NCBI RefSeq assembly: GCF_002286985.1
Contig: NZ_NSKC01000011.1
Location: 1 to 64,000, forward strand
Source: Halorubrum salipaludis
Lineage (GTDB): Archaea; Halobacteriota; Halobacteria; Halobacteriales; Haloferacaceae
DNA: 64,000 nt
Direction of reading: 5' to 3'
The notes below the pieces were generated by a model, which had not been told where the DNA came from, did no database searches, and saw only the letters and a list, made by a program, of their open reading frames with translations. A program made the translations under genes and the position numbers. Positions 17,485-26,383 of the stretch are shown piece by piece (position 1 is the stretch's first letter; each line of letters opens with the position of its first letter).

Positions 17485-18213
17485 ATGACAGAGATAACGA
17501 CACGGATTCAGTCTGTCGGGAGTGCAGTTGGGCTCACGTACGGCTCAACGGTTATTGGGTCGGTAATTGTCACCACCGTTGCCGCACTGCTGGGCGCATT
17601 CGGGGTCGATGTAACCGCTCGTCCATCGTTGCGCCTCGTAATGAGCACGATCTTGTTACAGGGGGTGACATTCGGAGGGCTCTCAATCCTCTATCTCAGA
17701 TTCCGAAATCTCGACTTCGAATTCGTTTCGCTTTCGATTCCGGACAGGCGAGATGTTGCTGTAACCATCGGGGGGGTAGGAACACTCCTCGGATTACTCA
17801 TTGTCTCATCACGCGTTATCTCCTCGCTCGGACTGGAATCAGCAGAAAACCAAGTAGTAACAGTTGGTCAGCAAAATCCGACAGCCTTTCTAATTCTCAT
17901 TCCTCTATCGTTTCTGCTAGTCGGTCCGGGCGAAGAGCTGTTATACCGAGGACTGGTTCAGGGGACACTCCGAGAAACGCTACATCCAACCCGTGCAATC
18001 GTTCTTGCGAGCGCCCTCTTCGCATCGATCCATCTCTTCTCGTTGAGTGGAGAAGGGAAGCTCGTGTACGTCGGTATCGCATTCGTTCTAGCTCTGGTAC
18101 TCGGTGCAACCTACGAGTACACCGATAACCTCGTTGTTCCGACTCTGATTCACGGTGCGTACAATGCGATTCAATTCACGAGCGCGTATCTGACGGCAAC
18201 AGGTGGAATGTAA
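17485..18213 (+). CDS. CPBP-family intramembrane metalloprotease
   Basis: A 242-residue polytopic protein with the CPBP (CAAX protease/bacteriocin-processing) motifs: EELLYRGLVQ, then FASIHLF and LIHGAYNAI, giving the Glu-Glu-Arg and two His sites. ATG at 17485 is chosen over 17452. It follows the dsb genes in the same direction, 88 bases away. Substrates are unknown; processing of exported proteins is a possibility. Confidence 0.85.
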   Translation: MTEITTRIQSVGSAVGLTYGSTVIGSVIVTTVAALLGAFGVDVTARPSLRLVMSTILLQGVTFGGLSILYLRFRNLDFEFVSLSIPDRRDVAVTIGGVGTLLGLLIVSSRVISSLGLESAENQVVTVGQQNPTAFLILIPLSFLLVGPGEELLYRGLVQGTLRETLHPTRAIVLASALFASIHLFSLSGEGKLVYVGIAFVLALVLGATYEYTDNLVVPTLIHGAYNAIQFTSAYLTATGGM

Positions 18214-18377
18214 CTGTTTGCTATCTGTGGGTCTCAGATCTCAGTTCTTTCGACAGCAAACCCTTAGTTTGCTTGTGAAACCCGTCCGATTGTTGTCGAA
18301 CATATTCGCTTGCCTTCTCAAAAACAGGGATTCTGCAGTCCTCGTTTGTCGCGACAGCCCAATGTGTCGAATGAACC

Positions 18378-19535
18378 ATGACGACACCTTTCGGTGCCCC
18401 CGGAACCGGACTGTCCCGGCGAGAATTTCTTGCTGCGACCGGCGTGACGGGCGTATCGGCGTTGGCGGGTTGTTCGTCGAAGACGATTAACGCGCCGACG
18501 GCGGCCACGAACACTCCGAACGAGGCACAGACATCTTCGTCAGATCTCCCCTACACCAGCCCTCCGACAGTCGTCAACGTCGACGAGCAGGGCGGGTCAG
18601 TGACGATGGGGACGCAGCCGGCGCGACACGCCGTCCACCCGCTCGATTCGATGGGCGGGCCGGTCGAGTTCCCCCGCGTCTGGGCGTGGCAGGCCGACGA
18701 CCACGACCCGAGCGTCCCGGGTCCGATCCTCCGGACGACCGAGGGGAACGACATGGAGGTGACGCTCGACAACACGAACGGGCGCCGGCCGCACACGATC
18801 CACTTCCACGGCGTCACCAAGTCGTGGAAGAACGACGGCGTCCCGACGTCGACCGGGATCAAAGTCCCCGCGGGCGAGAAGCACACCTATGAGATTCCGG
18901 CGAACGTTCCGGGGACGCACCTGTATCACTGCCACCTCCAGACCCACCGCCACATCGATATGGGGATGTACGGGATCTTCCGGGTCGATCCCGAGGGCTA
19001 CGAACCGGCGGACCGGGAGTACTTCATGACGATCAAAGACTGGGACTCGCGGATCCCGAAGAAGTGGGGCGGCGAGGGGAACTTCACGTACGACACGACC
19101 TCGCGGACGCCGGACGTCTTCACCGTCAACGGGAAGAGCGCGCCCCGGACGCTCCACCCCGAACAGGGGTCGCCGATCATCGTCGATCAAGGCGATTTGG
19201 TCCGCGTACACCTCGTCAACGGCGGGTACATGTCGCACCCGATGCACATCCACAACCATCGCTTCCAGCGCGTCGAAAAGGACGGCGGGGTCGTTCCGGA
19301 AGCCGCCAGACACGACATCGACGTCACGAACATCGCCCCCGCGGAACGGCACACGATCGAGTTCACGGCAGACGCGGACCCCGGGATCTACCTCATGCAC
19401 TGCCACAAGGTCAACCACGTGATGAACGGGTCGTTCTACCCCGGCGGCATGCTTACCGGCGTGGTGTACCGCTCCGTCATGGACTCGGACATCTTCAGTC
19501 AGCTCATGGAGTACGCCGGCTACGAACCGAACTGA
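18378..19535 (+). CDS. Two-domain multicopper oxidase, Tat lipoprotein
   Basis: A 385-residue exported oxidase. SRREFLAATGVTGVSALAGC is a Tat signal with a lipobox. Copper motifs are complete: HFHG, HLYHCHLQTHRH, HPMHIHNHRF and YLMHCHKVNH, spread over two cupredoxin domains, so it belongs to the two-domain (trimeric, small-laccase or NirK-like) class. The substrate is probably Cu(I) or phenolics. In this setting oxidation of toxic Cu(I) to Cu(II) outside the cell is likely (inference). GC content is visibly higher than in the flanking CPBP gene. Confidence 0.92.
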   Translation: MTTPFGAPGTGLSRREFLAATGVTGVSALAGCSSKTINAPTAATNTPNEAQTSSSDLPYTSPPTVVNVDEQGGSVTMGTQPARHAVHPLDSMGGPVEFPRVWAWQADDHDPSVPGPILRTTEGNDMEVTLDNTNGRRPHTIHFHGVTKSWKNDGVPTSTGIKVPAGEKHTYEIPANVPGTHLYHCHLQTHRHIDMGMYGIFRVDPEGYEPADREYFMTIKDWDSRIPKKWGGEGNFTYDTTSRTPDVFTVNGKSAPRTLHPEQGSPIIVDQGDLVRVHLVNGGYMSHPMHIHNHRFQRVEKDGGVVPEAARHDIDVTNIAPAERHTIEFTADADPGIYLMHCHKVNHVMNGSFYPGGMLTGVVYRSVMDSDIFSQLMEYAGYEPN

Positions 19536-19681
19536 CGCGATCTGACACGGACTTCTGAACCGTCCCGAAGAACTCTACAGGACGGTTCCACGCATATACA
19601 GACTCTGAGGGCAGTCACGAGGTCCGTCTCGGGGGGAACGAGAGAGACAGATAATTGTGTGTGAGTCACTAACCCCTCGCA

Positions 19682-20884
19682 ATGACCCAGAAAGGCGGAA
19701 AAGGGGGCGCTGGTGCTGACAGACCGAAACCTCGACGAAGGTCGCTCCGCCTACTCGTCTTGGTTGCTGTCGGGATCAGTCTCCTTTCTCTGATCCCGAC
19801 AGTTTCGGCCCACGGTGGCGCTGAATCGTCGGGACTCTCACAATCGCACGGGTTGGCGATCGCTGGTATCGGTGCTCTCGTAGTCGGTACGCTCATCCTC
19901 CTCAAGCGAAGGGGGCGGGTCTCGCCGAGAACCGCTCTATACGGAATTGCGGTCGGCATCGGTGTTGCTATCGCCGGCGCGATCATCTTCGAAGGCCTGG
20001 CCCCGGATCCGACGTATCAGGCGGACTCGATGCCGTTCCCGCGGTCGTGGTATCAGCCGCTCGCGATCGGAACCGGCCTGCTAGTTGTGGTCGCGAGTTT
20101 CGTCACCGGACTCGTGCGATGGACGACACGTCCCCGGTACATGGCTCTCGGCATGCTGCTCGGTGGCTGGATACTGTACCCGTATCTGCTGCCCGGATTC
20201 AGCGGCTACACCAACCCGATCGGGTACGGGATCGTCCTCGCGACACCACTACTCGTCGGCTACATCCTCTGGAACGACGTTGGCACGGCACTGTCGACGA
20301 TCCTTCGGGATCCGGTGGCGCGTCGGTTCGGATTCAGCGTCGGAGCCATGGTGAGCCTCTTCTTTATGGCGACGACGGGATACCTATCCTTCTTTAGTGA
20401 GGAGGGCGCTCCGCAAGAGACGACCGTGGCGGTCCTGAACGTACTGTATCAGATCGTGCGATGGCCCACCCTCGAGGTCCTGCTCCCCGACGTTCCGTTT
20501 TTCATCGCTATCTCTCCCGGTGTAGTCATCGTGCTCGGACTCCTCGGCGTCCTCGTGGGGTTGAACGCGGCCGCCGTCGCTCACTCATGGCGTCTCGATC
20601 AGCAGGCGGGAGCGACACAGAGTACGGCCGGGACGGCGACGGTCGTCGGTGCGTGTACGTGTGGGTGTTGTGGCCCCCTCGTCTCCCAAGTCGCTGTCAT
20701 CGCGGCCGGCCCGACGATCGCGGCACCAATATACTGGATCTTCGTCGATTCAGCGTCGCCGCTCAGTTCGATATTCCTGTTAGGGAGCATCGCACTGTTC
20801 ACCGGAACGCTCGTGTATTCGATCGACTCCCCGACACCCGTCCGGCAGGACGCGTCTGAGCTCAGTGCGGGAGTCACCGAGTAA
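19682..20884 (+). CDS. Polytopic membrane protein with a CTCGCCGP motif
   Basis: A 400-residue protein with a basic cytoplasmic start, a signal-anchor ending in SAHGG, and about ten membrane segments. Between two C-terminal helices is VGACTCGCCGPLVSQ, four Cys in six residues, a likely metal or redox site. It follows the multicopper oxidase and faces the SPW ATPase. Another protein here (41133-41837) has a CPACVSP motif at a similar place. I do not recognise a characterised family. Copper handling is inferred from neighbours and Cys motif. Confidence 0.7.
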   Translation: MTQKGGKGGAGADRPKPRRRSLRLLVLVAVGISLLSLIPTVSAHGGAESSGLSQSHGLAIAGIGALVVGTLILLKRRGRVSPRTALYGIAVGIGVAIAGAIIFEGLAPDPTYQADSMPFPRSWYQPLAIGTGLLVVVASFVTGLVRWTTRPRYMALGMLLGGWILYPYLLPGFSGYTNPIGYGIVLATPLLVGYILWNDVGTALSTILRDPVARRFGFSVGAMVSLFFMATTGYLSFFSEEGAPQETTVAVLNVLYQIVRWPTLEVLLPDVPFFIAISPGVVIVLGLLGVLVGLNAAAVAHSWRLDQQAGATQSTAGTATVVGACTCGCCGPLVSQVAVIAAGPTIAAPIYWIFVDSASPLSSIFLLGSIALFTGTLVYSIDSPTPVRQDASELSAGVTE

Positions 20885-21029
20885 ACATCCCGGCCACGTC
20901 GATCCTCGGTTGCTGGTCGCTCATCAAGTTTTGTTGAAACGAAGTGCGGACCACCGGACGTAGTAACCCGAATCAGGACGCTTCAGACGGACGGACGCTG
21001 TGAGCTTGGAACGATACCGGACAGGACCG

Positions 21030-21215
21030 CTACGGACTAGCGCGGAATTCGCCGTGTTTCATCCCGAGGAAGTACGCGACCACCGAGAACGCGATCATCG
21101 AGGGAAGAACCATCATAAAAACGGTCGAAGTTGCCATCACTGCGGTTAGCGCGACCGTTGCGAGAGTGACGATCGCGGCAAGCGGAACCACCGAACGTGT
21201 AAAGTCGAGCTCCAT
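21030..21215 (-). CDS. Small two-helix membrane protein
   Basis: A 61-residue protein with two hydrophobic segments (VVPLAAIVTLATVALTAVMA and FMMVLPSMIAFSVVAYFLG) and a KHGEFR tail. It matches my memory of a conserved haloarchaeal small-protein family (possibly DUF7333). It lies downstream of the SPW ATPase in the same direction and may be an accessory to it. Confidence 0.65.
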   Translation of the reverse strand: MELDFTRSVVPLAAIVTLATVALTAVMATSTVFMMVLPSMIAFSVVAYFLGMKHGEFRASP

Positions 21216-21380
21216 GGTCGTAGTAGTGTCTAGACAAGGATAGTCGTTAAGAAACAGAACCGGTGAGGTGCCGGGTTGCGACCTCGACAGTCAGATCGAC
21301 GATGCGCGCACCGTGATAGCCACCCTCAATCCATGTCGGTGAGACGGCTCGGATCCGCGCTCGTTTGGAGGTCGTACCCC

Positions 21381-23879
21381 CTATCCGATTAGCTTCCGTC
21401 GAGTGTTTACCGCGATCAACCCACCACCGGCAATGACCGCGGCCGCTGCCGTCAGCGGATTGAAAAACCCGACGGCCAACGCCGCGAGCGCGATACCGTT
21501 GTAGGAGAACGCGAGGAGATTGTTCTGTTTCACGCGACGGCGAGCCGCTCCCGCGAGGTCGAAGGCGGTTTCGACGGAGCGGATGTCGTCGTCGACGATC
21601 GCAACATCGGCGGCGTCGGCGGCCAACGCCGTCCCGCCGCCCAGCGAGATGCCGAGGTCGGCGGCGGCGAGCGCCGGCGCGTCGTTGGTACCGTCACCGA
21701 CCATCGCGACCTGCCCATCAGATTTGAGCCGCCGGATCGTCGCCGTCTTCCCCTCCGGCGGAACCGTCGCAAAGACGTGCGTCACGGCGTCGTGTCGCTT
21801 GAAGAAGTCTGTCGCCTCCTCGTCGTCGCCGGTCAGGACGACGATCTCCGTGCCTCGTTCCCCGAGCCGAGAGACGGTGTCGTCCCAGCCCTCTCGCGGC
21901 TCGTCCCCGACGACGATCAGTCCCTCTGCCGTCCCGTCGCGACCGACGACGACCGGAAGCTGTCCGAATCCCTGAGCGTCGGCGACCCGAGACCGGATGT
22001 CGTCGTTAACGGTCCACCCCTGTTCTGCGAATAGATCGAGGTTCCCGACGAGGTACGACGTGTCGCCGATCACGCCTTCGATACCCGACCGATGGTTCGT
22101 GAACTCGCGTATCTGACCGACGCCTTCCGTTCCGACCGCGTCATCTCCCGAGTCCGGCTGAGCCGCTGCGGCGTCGCCATCGTCACTCCCGGCGAACGCC
22201 GTCGTGATAGCGTTCGCGGCGGGGTGTGACGCCCGTTGTTCGAGTGCGGCGACGGCGTCGAGTAACTCGGGAGGCGCGTCCGCTTCGATCACCTCCATCT
22301 CTCCGGTTGTGAGTGTCCCCGTCTTATCGAAGACGACGATGTCGACATCGCGGAGCCGTTCGAAGACTGTTTCGTCGAAGATAATGATCCCGCGCCGGAG
22401 CGCACTGGTGAGGCTCTTCGCGACCGACAAGGGCGTCGCAAGTCCGAGGGCCCACGGCGAGCCGGCAAGGATGATCAACAGCGCGAGGAGGAGGGCATCT
22501 GGCAGGCCAATCCCGAATGCGAGTACACCGACGCTGCCAACCGCGACAGCGGCTCCGACGACGAGGAAGACGGCGTACGACGCGAGTTGGTCGGCGTGGC
22601 GTTGGACGCCGTGAGTCGCGCTCTGTAGGTCCCAGACGGCGGTCGTTATCCGGTCGATACTACTCGTTACGTCTGGGCCGACACGGACCAACGCTGCACC
22701 GTCCGTCACGATCGACCCCCCGATCACGTCGTCTCCGGCGCGTTTGAGCACCGGAAGCGATTCACCTGTCACGATCGCTTCGTCGACGGTACAGCTGTCT
22801 TCAACCAGTTCACCGTCTATTGGAACACGTTCGCCCTGTCGAACGAGCACGACATCCCCTGTATTGAGATTCTCCACGCGAACTTCCTCAGTCTCTCCGT
22901 CCGAGTCGTACGTTCGTGCACTCTCGACCTGTGATATGGTGAGCTCGGTGAGACGATCAAGTGCCCGCTGTTTGATTGACGATTCGTAGAATACCATCGC
23001 GGTAACCGCGGCCGTGACGATGATCGCGAGATCATAGAAAATGTCGTTTTGCCCGAGGATAACGGCAGCCGTACTGTACGCGTACGCGCTGATGGCGGTG
23101 AGTGCGACCAACAGATCGGTGTTCGGGCGTCGCATTTTGAGACTGATATACGCGCCACGCAACACTGGCAGACCGGTAAAGACGAGAATGATACCAGTCA
23201 TCACGAAATACAGTCGGAGGAATACGAATGCCCCTTGACTGTCTAACCGAAATGCGCCCTCAAATATTTCGAGCACTTGCCAGTCGAAAATCGACGCGAG
23301 CTGCGCTGGATAGAGGATCGCAACGTATGGGACCAACAGAAACGCACCGAAGAGGAACCCAACGGAGTATCGCATCCCCAAGAGCTGGTCGTCTCGGCGC
23401 TTTCGAATCCCACCCATCTCCCGTGATCGACGTGTCGTGCCACCGGCCTCTCCCACGTCTGATGAGGCATCCTCACGGAGATACGCCGTGTACCCCAGAG
23501 TGCTCAACGCCTCGCGCAACGATTCCTTCGAAGCAGTGTCTGGATCGTGTTCAACTCGGATCGTCTCCGTGACGTAACTCGCCTCGGCACTGGTCACTCC
23601 CTCTTGTTTCTCGGCGAGAGATTCAAGATACGCCTCACACGTCGCGGAGTACATGCCGTCGATCCGAAGAAACGTCCGAGAACGATGCTGATCAGTAGGA
23701 ACCGCGTCTTCCTCTTGGTCGATCCCGTTCTCAGTTGTCTGGGTGGTATCGAGGGAATCGGGAACTCCAAGCGTCGTGTACACATCTTGGCACCCACTTG
23801 AACAGAATGACCGCTCACTAACAGTCTCGAATGTGGAAGATTGAATCACACGACCACACAAGTCACAGTTGCCAGTCAT
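21381..23879 (-). CDS. TRASH-HMA P1B-type ATPase with an SPW membrane motif
   Basis: An 832-residue ATPase. The N-terminus is a TRASH-like zinc-ribbon (CDLCGRVI, then FCSSGCQ), followed by an HMA-like domain whose motif is GMYSATCEAY, so it lacks the CxxC pair. The membrane motif near residue 475 is AGSPWALGLATP in place of CPC. DKTGT, TGES, SHPAANA and GDGTNDAP are intact, so the pump should still hydrolyse ATP. The SPW site removes both membrane Cys ligands, so the ion may not be Cu(I). I believe this is a recurrent haloarchaeal variant. A decayed relative lies at 12660-13345. Confidence 0.88.
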   Translation of the reverse strand: MTGNCDLCGRVIQSSTFETVSERSFCSSGCQDVYTTLGVPDSLDTTQTTENGIDQEEDAVPTDQHRSRTFLRIDGMYSATCEAYLESLAEKQEGVTSAEASYVTETIRVEHDPDTASKESLREALSTLGYTAYLREDASSDVGEAGGTTRRSREMGGIRKRRDDQLLGMRYSVGFLFGAFLLVPYVAILYPAQLASIFDWQVLEIFEGAFRLDSQGAFVFLRLYFVMTGIILVFTGLPVLRGAYISLKMRRPNTDLLVALTAISAYAYSTAAVILGQNDIFYDLAIIVTAAVTAMVFYESSIKQRALDRLTELTISQVESARTYDSDGETEEVRVENLNTGDVVLVRQGERVPIDGELVEDSCTVDEAIVTGESLPVLKRAGDDVIGGSIVTDGAALVRVGPDVTSSIDRITTAVWDLQSATHGVQRHADQLASYAVFLVVGAAVAVGSVGVLAFGIGLPDALLLALLIILAGSPWALGLATPLSVAKSLTSALRRGIIIFDETVFERLRDVDIVVFDKTGTLTTGEMEVIEADAPPELLDAVAALEQRASHPAANAITTAFAGSDDGDAAAAQPDSGDDAVGTEGVGQIREFTNHRSGIEGVIGDTSYLVGNLDLFAEQGWTVNDDIRSRVADAQGFGQLPVVVGRDGTAEGLIVVGDEPREGWDDTVSRLGERGTEIVVLTGDDEEATDFFKRHDAVTHVFATVPPEGKTATIRRLKSDGQVAMVGDGTNDAPALAAADLGISLGGGTALAADAADVAIVDDDIRSVETAFDLAGAARRRVKQNNLLAFSYNGIALAALAVGFFNPLTAAAAVIAGGGLIAVNTRRKLIG

Positions 23880-24163
23880 ATCTCAGTATCGGTGAGTCCG
23901 TCTGTCTGATATCAGATCGATATAAATAGAGATGATGGTACACCCTTTGTTTCCCAAAGTGGTCAAGTGGTAGAGTATCAATCGCTTATACCTCGGTACG
24001 CAGGTCGTGTTTATGTTGTTGTTGCTCTCTCCTACTCAGACACACTCTGTAGTAAATATCGTGTCGATCGATGATATCCACGCCTATGCAGTACATCCTG
24101 TCGATATTATACTATATGGGAGGACTCAAAAAGCATAAATAATAGTATGTTTTAATAACGAAA

Positions 24164-24200
24164 CGAAGGCACGCATCAAATCTATCCTCCGAGATTGTGG
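24164..24200 (+). repeat. 37-bp repeat, copy 1 (IS-associated)
   Basis: Matches 49774-49810 with one mismatch (core CGAAGGCACGCATCAAAT). Each copy ends about 190 bp beyond the stop codon of a large DDE transposase gene, on the 3' side of that gene. Confidence 0.8.
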
Positions 24201-24223
24201 GTCTCCACAGTTTCGGAGGATAG
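24182..24223. repeat. 19-bp hairpin with a 4-base loop
   Basis: CTATCCTCCGAGATTGTGG pairs along its full length with CCACAGTTTCGGAGGATAG, counting two G-T pairs, around a GTCT loop. It could be a terminator for the leftward transposase transcript or a structured IS end. Copy 2 of the repeat at 49774 has the left arm only. Confidence 0.8.
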
Positions 24224-24392
24224 CCCAGTTTCAGATCGAATTAACATCACTTCGTGGTTCTTCTCACCGACCAGTCCTGATTTGGATCCTTACCGATCGC
24301 ATCTACTGGGCGGACGTGCGAAATTGCGTAGATTCTGCCGCTCCTGATTAGGGTTGTCACTCCCAAACGGCGGACTCAGGGGGATCAGCCGG

Positions 24393-25979
24393 TTAGTCGT
24401 GTGGAATCAACGACGAGGCAACGAGCTCAACACACTCACCCGCAGTAATCACAGGTGCGTAGTCCATCTCACCTCCCACACTCGCTTTCAGCAGGAAGTC
24501 GGTGAGCCGCCAGATATTGTACAAGAGGACCGCGAAAACGAAGTAGAACAAACGAATGCGGTAGTCTTTCGAGGAGGTCTTCGCGAGAAAATCACCTTTG
24601 ATCGATTTGTACTCACTCTCGATCTGCCACCGGCGGCTGTAGCGCTGACAGAATGTCTCGGCTTCCTCAGGACCGACTCGTAGATTCGTCGCGAAGACGG
24701 CCGTTCCCTCCCCACTCGTCGACGGCACGTACAGGAGCCGCATTGGATGCGATCCAGATTCTACATGGATAGAAGCCGACTCAACAGCCACCTCTTGGTC
24801 GTCTCCCTCCATTTGTTCGAGCACATCCCGTTCGGAGCTTGAGACTCGCTTCGGAATGAGGTAGTTCACATCGAGGTTTGAGAGTGTCTGGAACACTTGT
24901 ATCGAGTCAAACTCTCGATCACACAGCACCGTCTCGATCGGAACTTGTTCTTTCGCTCGTCGAACGAGCCGTCGCACAGTACGATGGATCTGATTCGACG
25001 GGTTCTCATCCCACTCGGAACTCTCACGGACCGGCTCAACCGCCAGAACGAGCGGGATGTTCTGCCCGATGATCGAGAGGGTTGCGAATTTGAATGCTCG
25101 ACCGTCTCTGTCCTTGGTCCCGCTGACCATCGGCATTCCTTCGACCTCTCCGTAATAGGGAATAGTCGTGATATCGATTGCAGCGGTGACCGGCCTTCGA
25201 AAGGATGCTTCCGAGGCGATCACGGAGAGCAATCGATCCGTTGTCTCGTTGAATCCGTTCACGAGTTCTTCGGGATCGAACTGCTTGACGGCGCGGAGGT
25301 GGGTATCACCATGGGGGCTGTACTCTTCGCCATGGCGATATTGGAAGCGAGTCGCTCCCTGCGCAGTTCCACAGTGGACCATCCCCATGAACGTCTGTAG
25401 CTCAAAGAATTGTGTGTCCTCGTACGAGGCGTTCGACGCCCGACCAGAGTCGAAGTGACCGAAGGCGTGATCACGCGCGAGGCGCGTTGTCTGGATGATC
25501 TCCTCCTGTGAGAAGGATTTGTCTTCTACTGGATCTGCGGCTTCTTGCTCATCGTCGACGATCTCTGCCTTAGGCCGCACCTCCGGCGCTGAGATGTCGC
25601 GATCGTGGACTTCCTTGATGACGTAGTGGGCGGCTGTGGTGACGAACTCCCGGGTCGCCTCGTCGAACCGGTTACGCCAGGTCCGCGAGAGCACCGATTC
25701 GTCGGGGATTTTCTCCAAGTCGAAGACAACTGCGAGTTCGGGATACTGGGCGAGCGAACGGTAGCTTTCGCCAGTGAGTTCGCGGTAGAGTAACAAGCGT
25801 ACCATCCCCTCGAACGAGTGCGGTGCTGGATGCCACTCTGGGTAGCCGTCATTGAGCGAATCGAACGGCCCCTCCAGAGTTCGAAGAGCCGTGCAGAGGG
25901 ACTGATCGGCTTTGAGTGCCTCTGTGAGTGTCAACCCGACAAGGTAGGCGTCGGTCAATCGGTGCTCCTGAGAAGTCAT
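24393..25979 (-). CDS. DDE transposase, large haloarchaeal IS4-like type
   Basis: A 528-residue transposase without internal stops. The catalytic triad can be placed: AAIDITTIPYYG (Asp), VLCDREFDSIQVF (Asp) and RRWQIESEYKSIKGDF (Glu, with the Y-x-x-K pattern of IS4-like enzymes). An acidic insertion separates the N-terminal region from the catalytic core. It is related in layout to the disabled transposase at 49996-51975. I could not identify terminal inverted repeats or a target duplication. The gene separates two metal-ATPase clusters and may have brought one of them in. Confidence 0.88.
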   Translation of the reverse strand: MTSQEHRLTDAYLVGLTLTEALKADQSLCTALRTLEGPFDSLNDGYPEWHPAPHSFEGMVRLLLYRELTGESYRSLAQYPELAVVFDLEKIPDESVLSRTWRNRFDEATREFVTTAAHYVIKEVHDRDISAPEVRPKAEIVDDEQEAADPVEDKSFSQEEIIQTTRLARDHAFGHFDSGRASNASYEDTQFFELQTFMGMVHCGTAQGATRFQYRHGEEYSPHGDTHLRAVKQFDPEELVNGFNETTDRLLSVIASEASFRRPVTAAIDITTIPYYGEVEGMPMVSGTKDRDGRAFKFATLSIIGQNIPLVLAVEPVRESSEWDENPSNQIHRTVRRLVRRAKEQVPIETVLCDREFDSIQVFQTLSNLDVNYLIPKRVSSSERDVLEQMEGDDQEVAVESASIHVESGSHPMRLLYVPSTSGEGTAVFATNLRVGPEEAETFCQRYSRRWQIESEYKSIKGDFLAKTSSKDYRIRLFYFVFAVLLYNIWRLTDFLLKASVGGEMDYAPVITAGECVELVASSLIPHD

Positions 25980-26383
25980 GTGAGCTATCCCATCAGCCAG
26001 TCACACAAGCGGCGCGATCCCATCCTCTTTGCGCAGGAACCGCTGCTGTTGAATCGGTCAGCACAAACAAGTACTCTGTAAGTCTCGCAGCTACGCTTCG
26101 TTCACTCATAGCTAACACCTTCATTGATGATGACTCAATCATCCTGCTCGACGTTGAGGGTGAGAAACTGGTCGGGAGATTCTGGAATCAACTATGCTGA
26201 GATAACTCGTGTGAGGACAACCAGCTTCTCAAGAAGAGGCGCGGCGTGAGTGGGAAAACTGGCATCTATAGCCCGTTAAATCGGTTTACAGAGTGCCATC
26301 TATCCAAACTGCACCGATTTTCTGATTCCGAATACCAACCGTATGCAATCGAAAAACCCCTCCTAAAGCGATCAGGCAGAGTT
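25980..26383. other. Right flank of the transposase gene, no gene seen
   Basis: Between the transposase start and the end of the CPH ATPase I see no convincing coding sequence, RNA gene or IS6-type end. The other boundary of the insertion sequence should lie here but is not evident. Confidence 0.45.

Larger units (their letters stand above)
23880..24392. other. Left flank of the transposase gene: repeat and hairpin, no gene
   Basis: This AT-rich stretch holds no convincing ORF. It includes the 37-bp repeat at 24164-24200 and the hairpin at 24182-24223. It probably contains the promoter of the SPW ATPase near 23900 and the downstream end of the insertion sequence. Confidence 0.5.

Noticed and set aside
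20924-20950. TTTTGTTGAAACG resembling an IS6-type end
   Set aside because: Only the TTGAAA core matches, no partner end or end block is present nearby.
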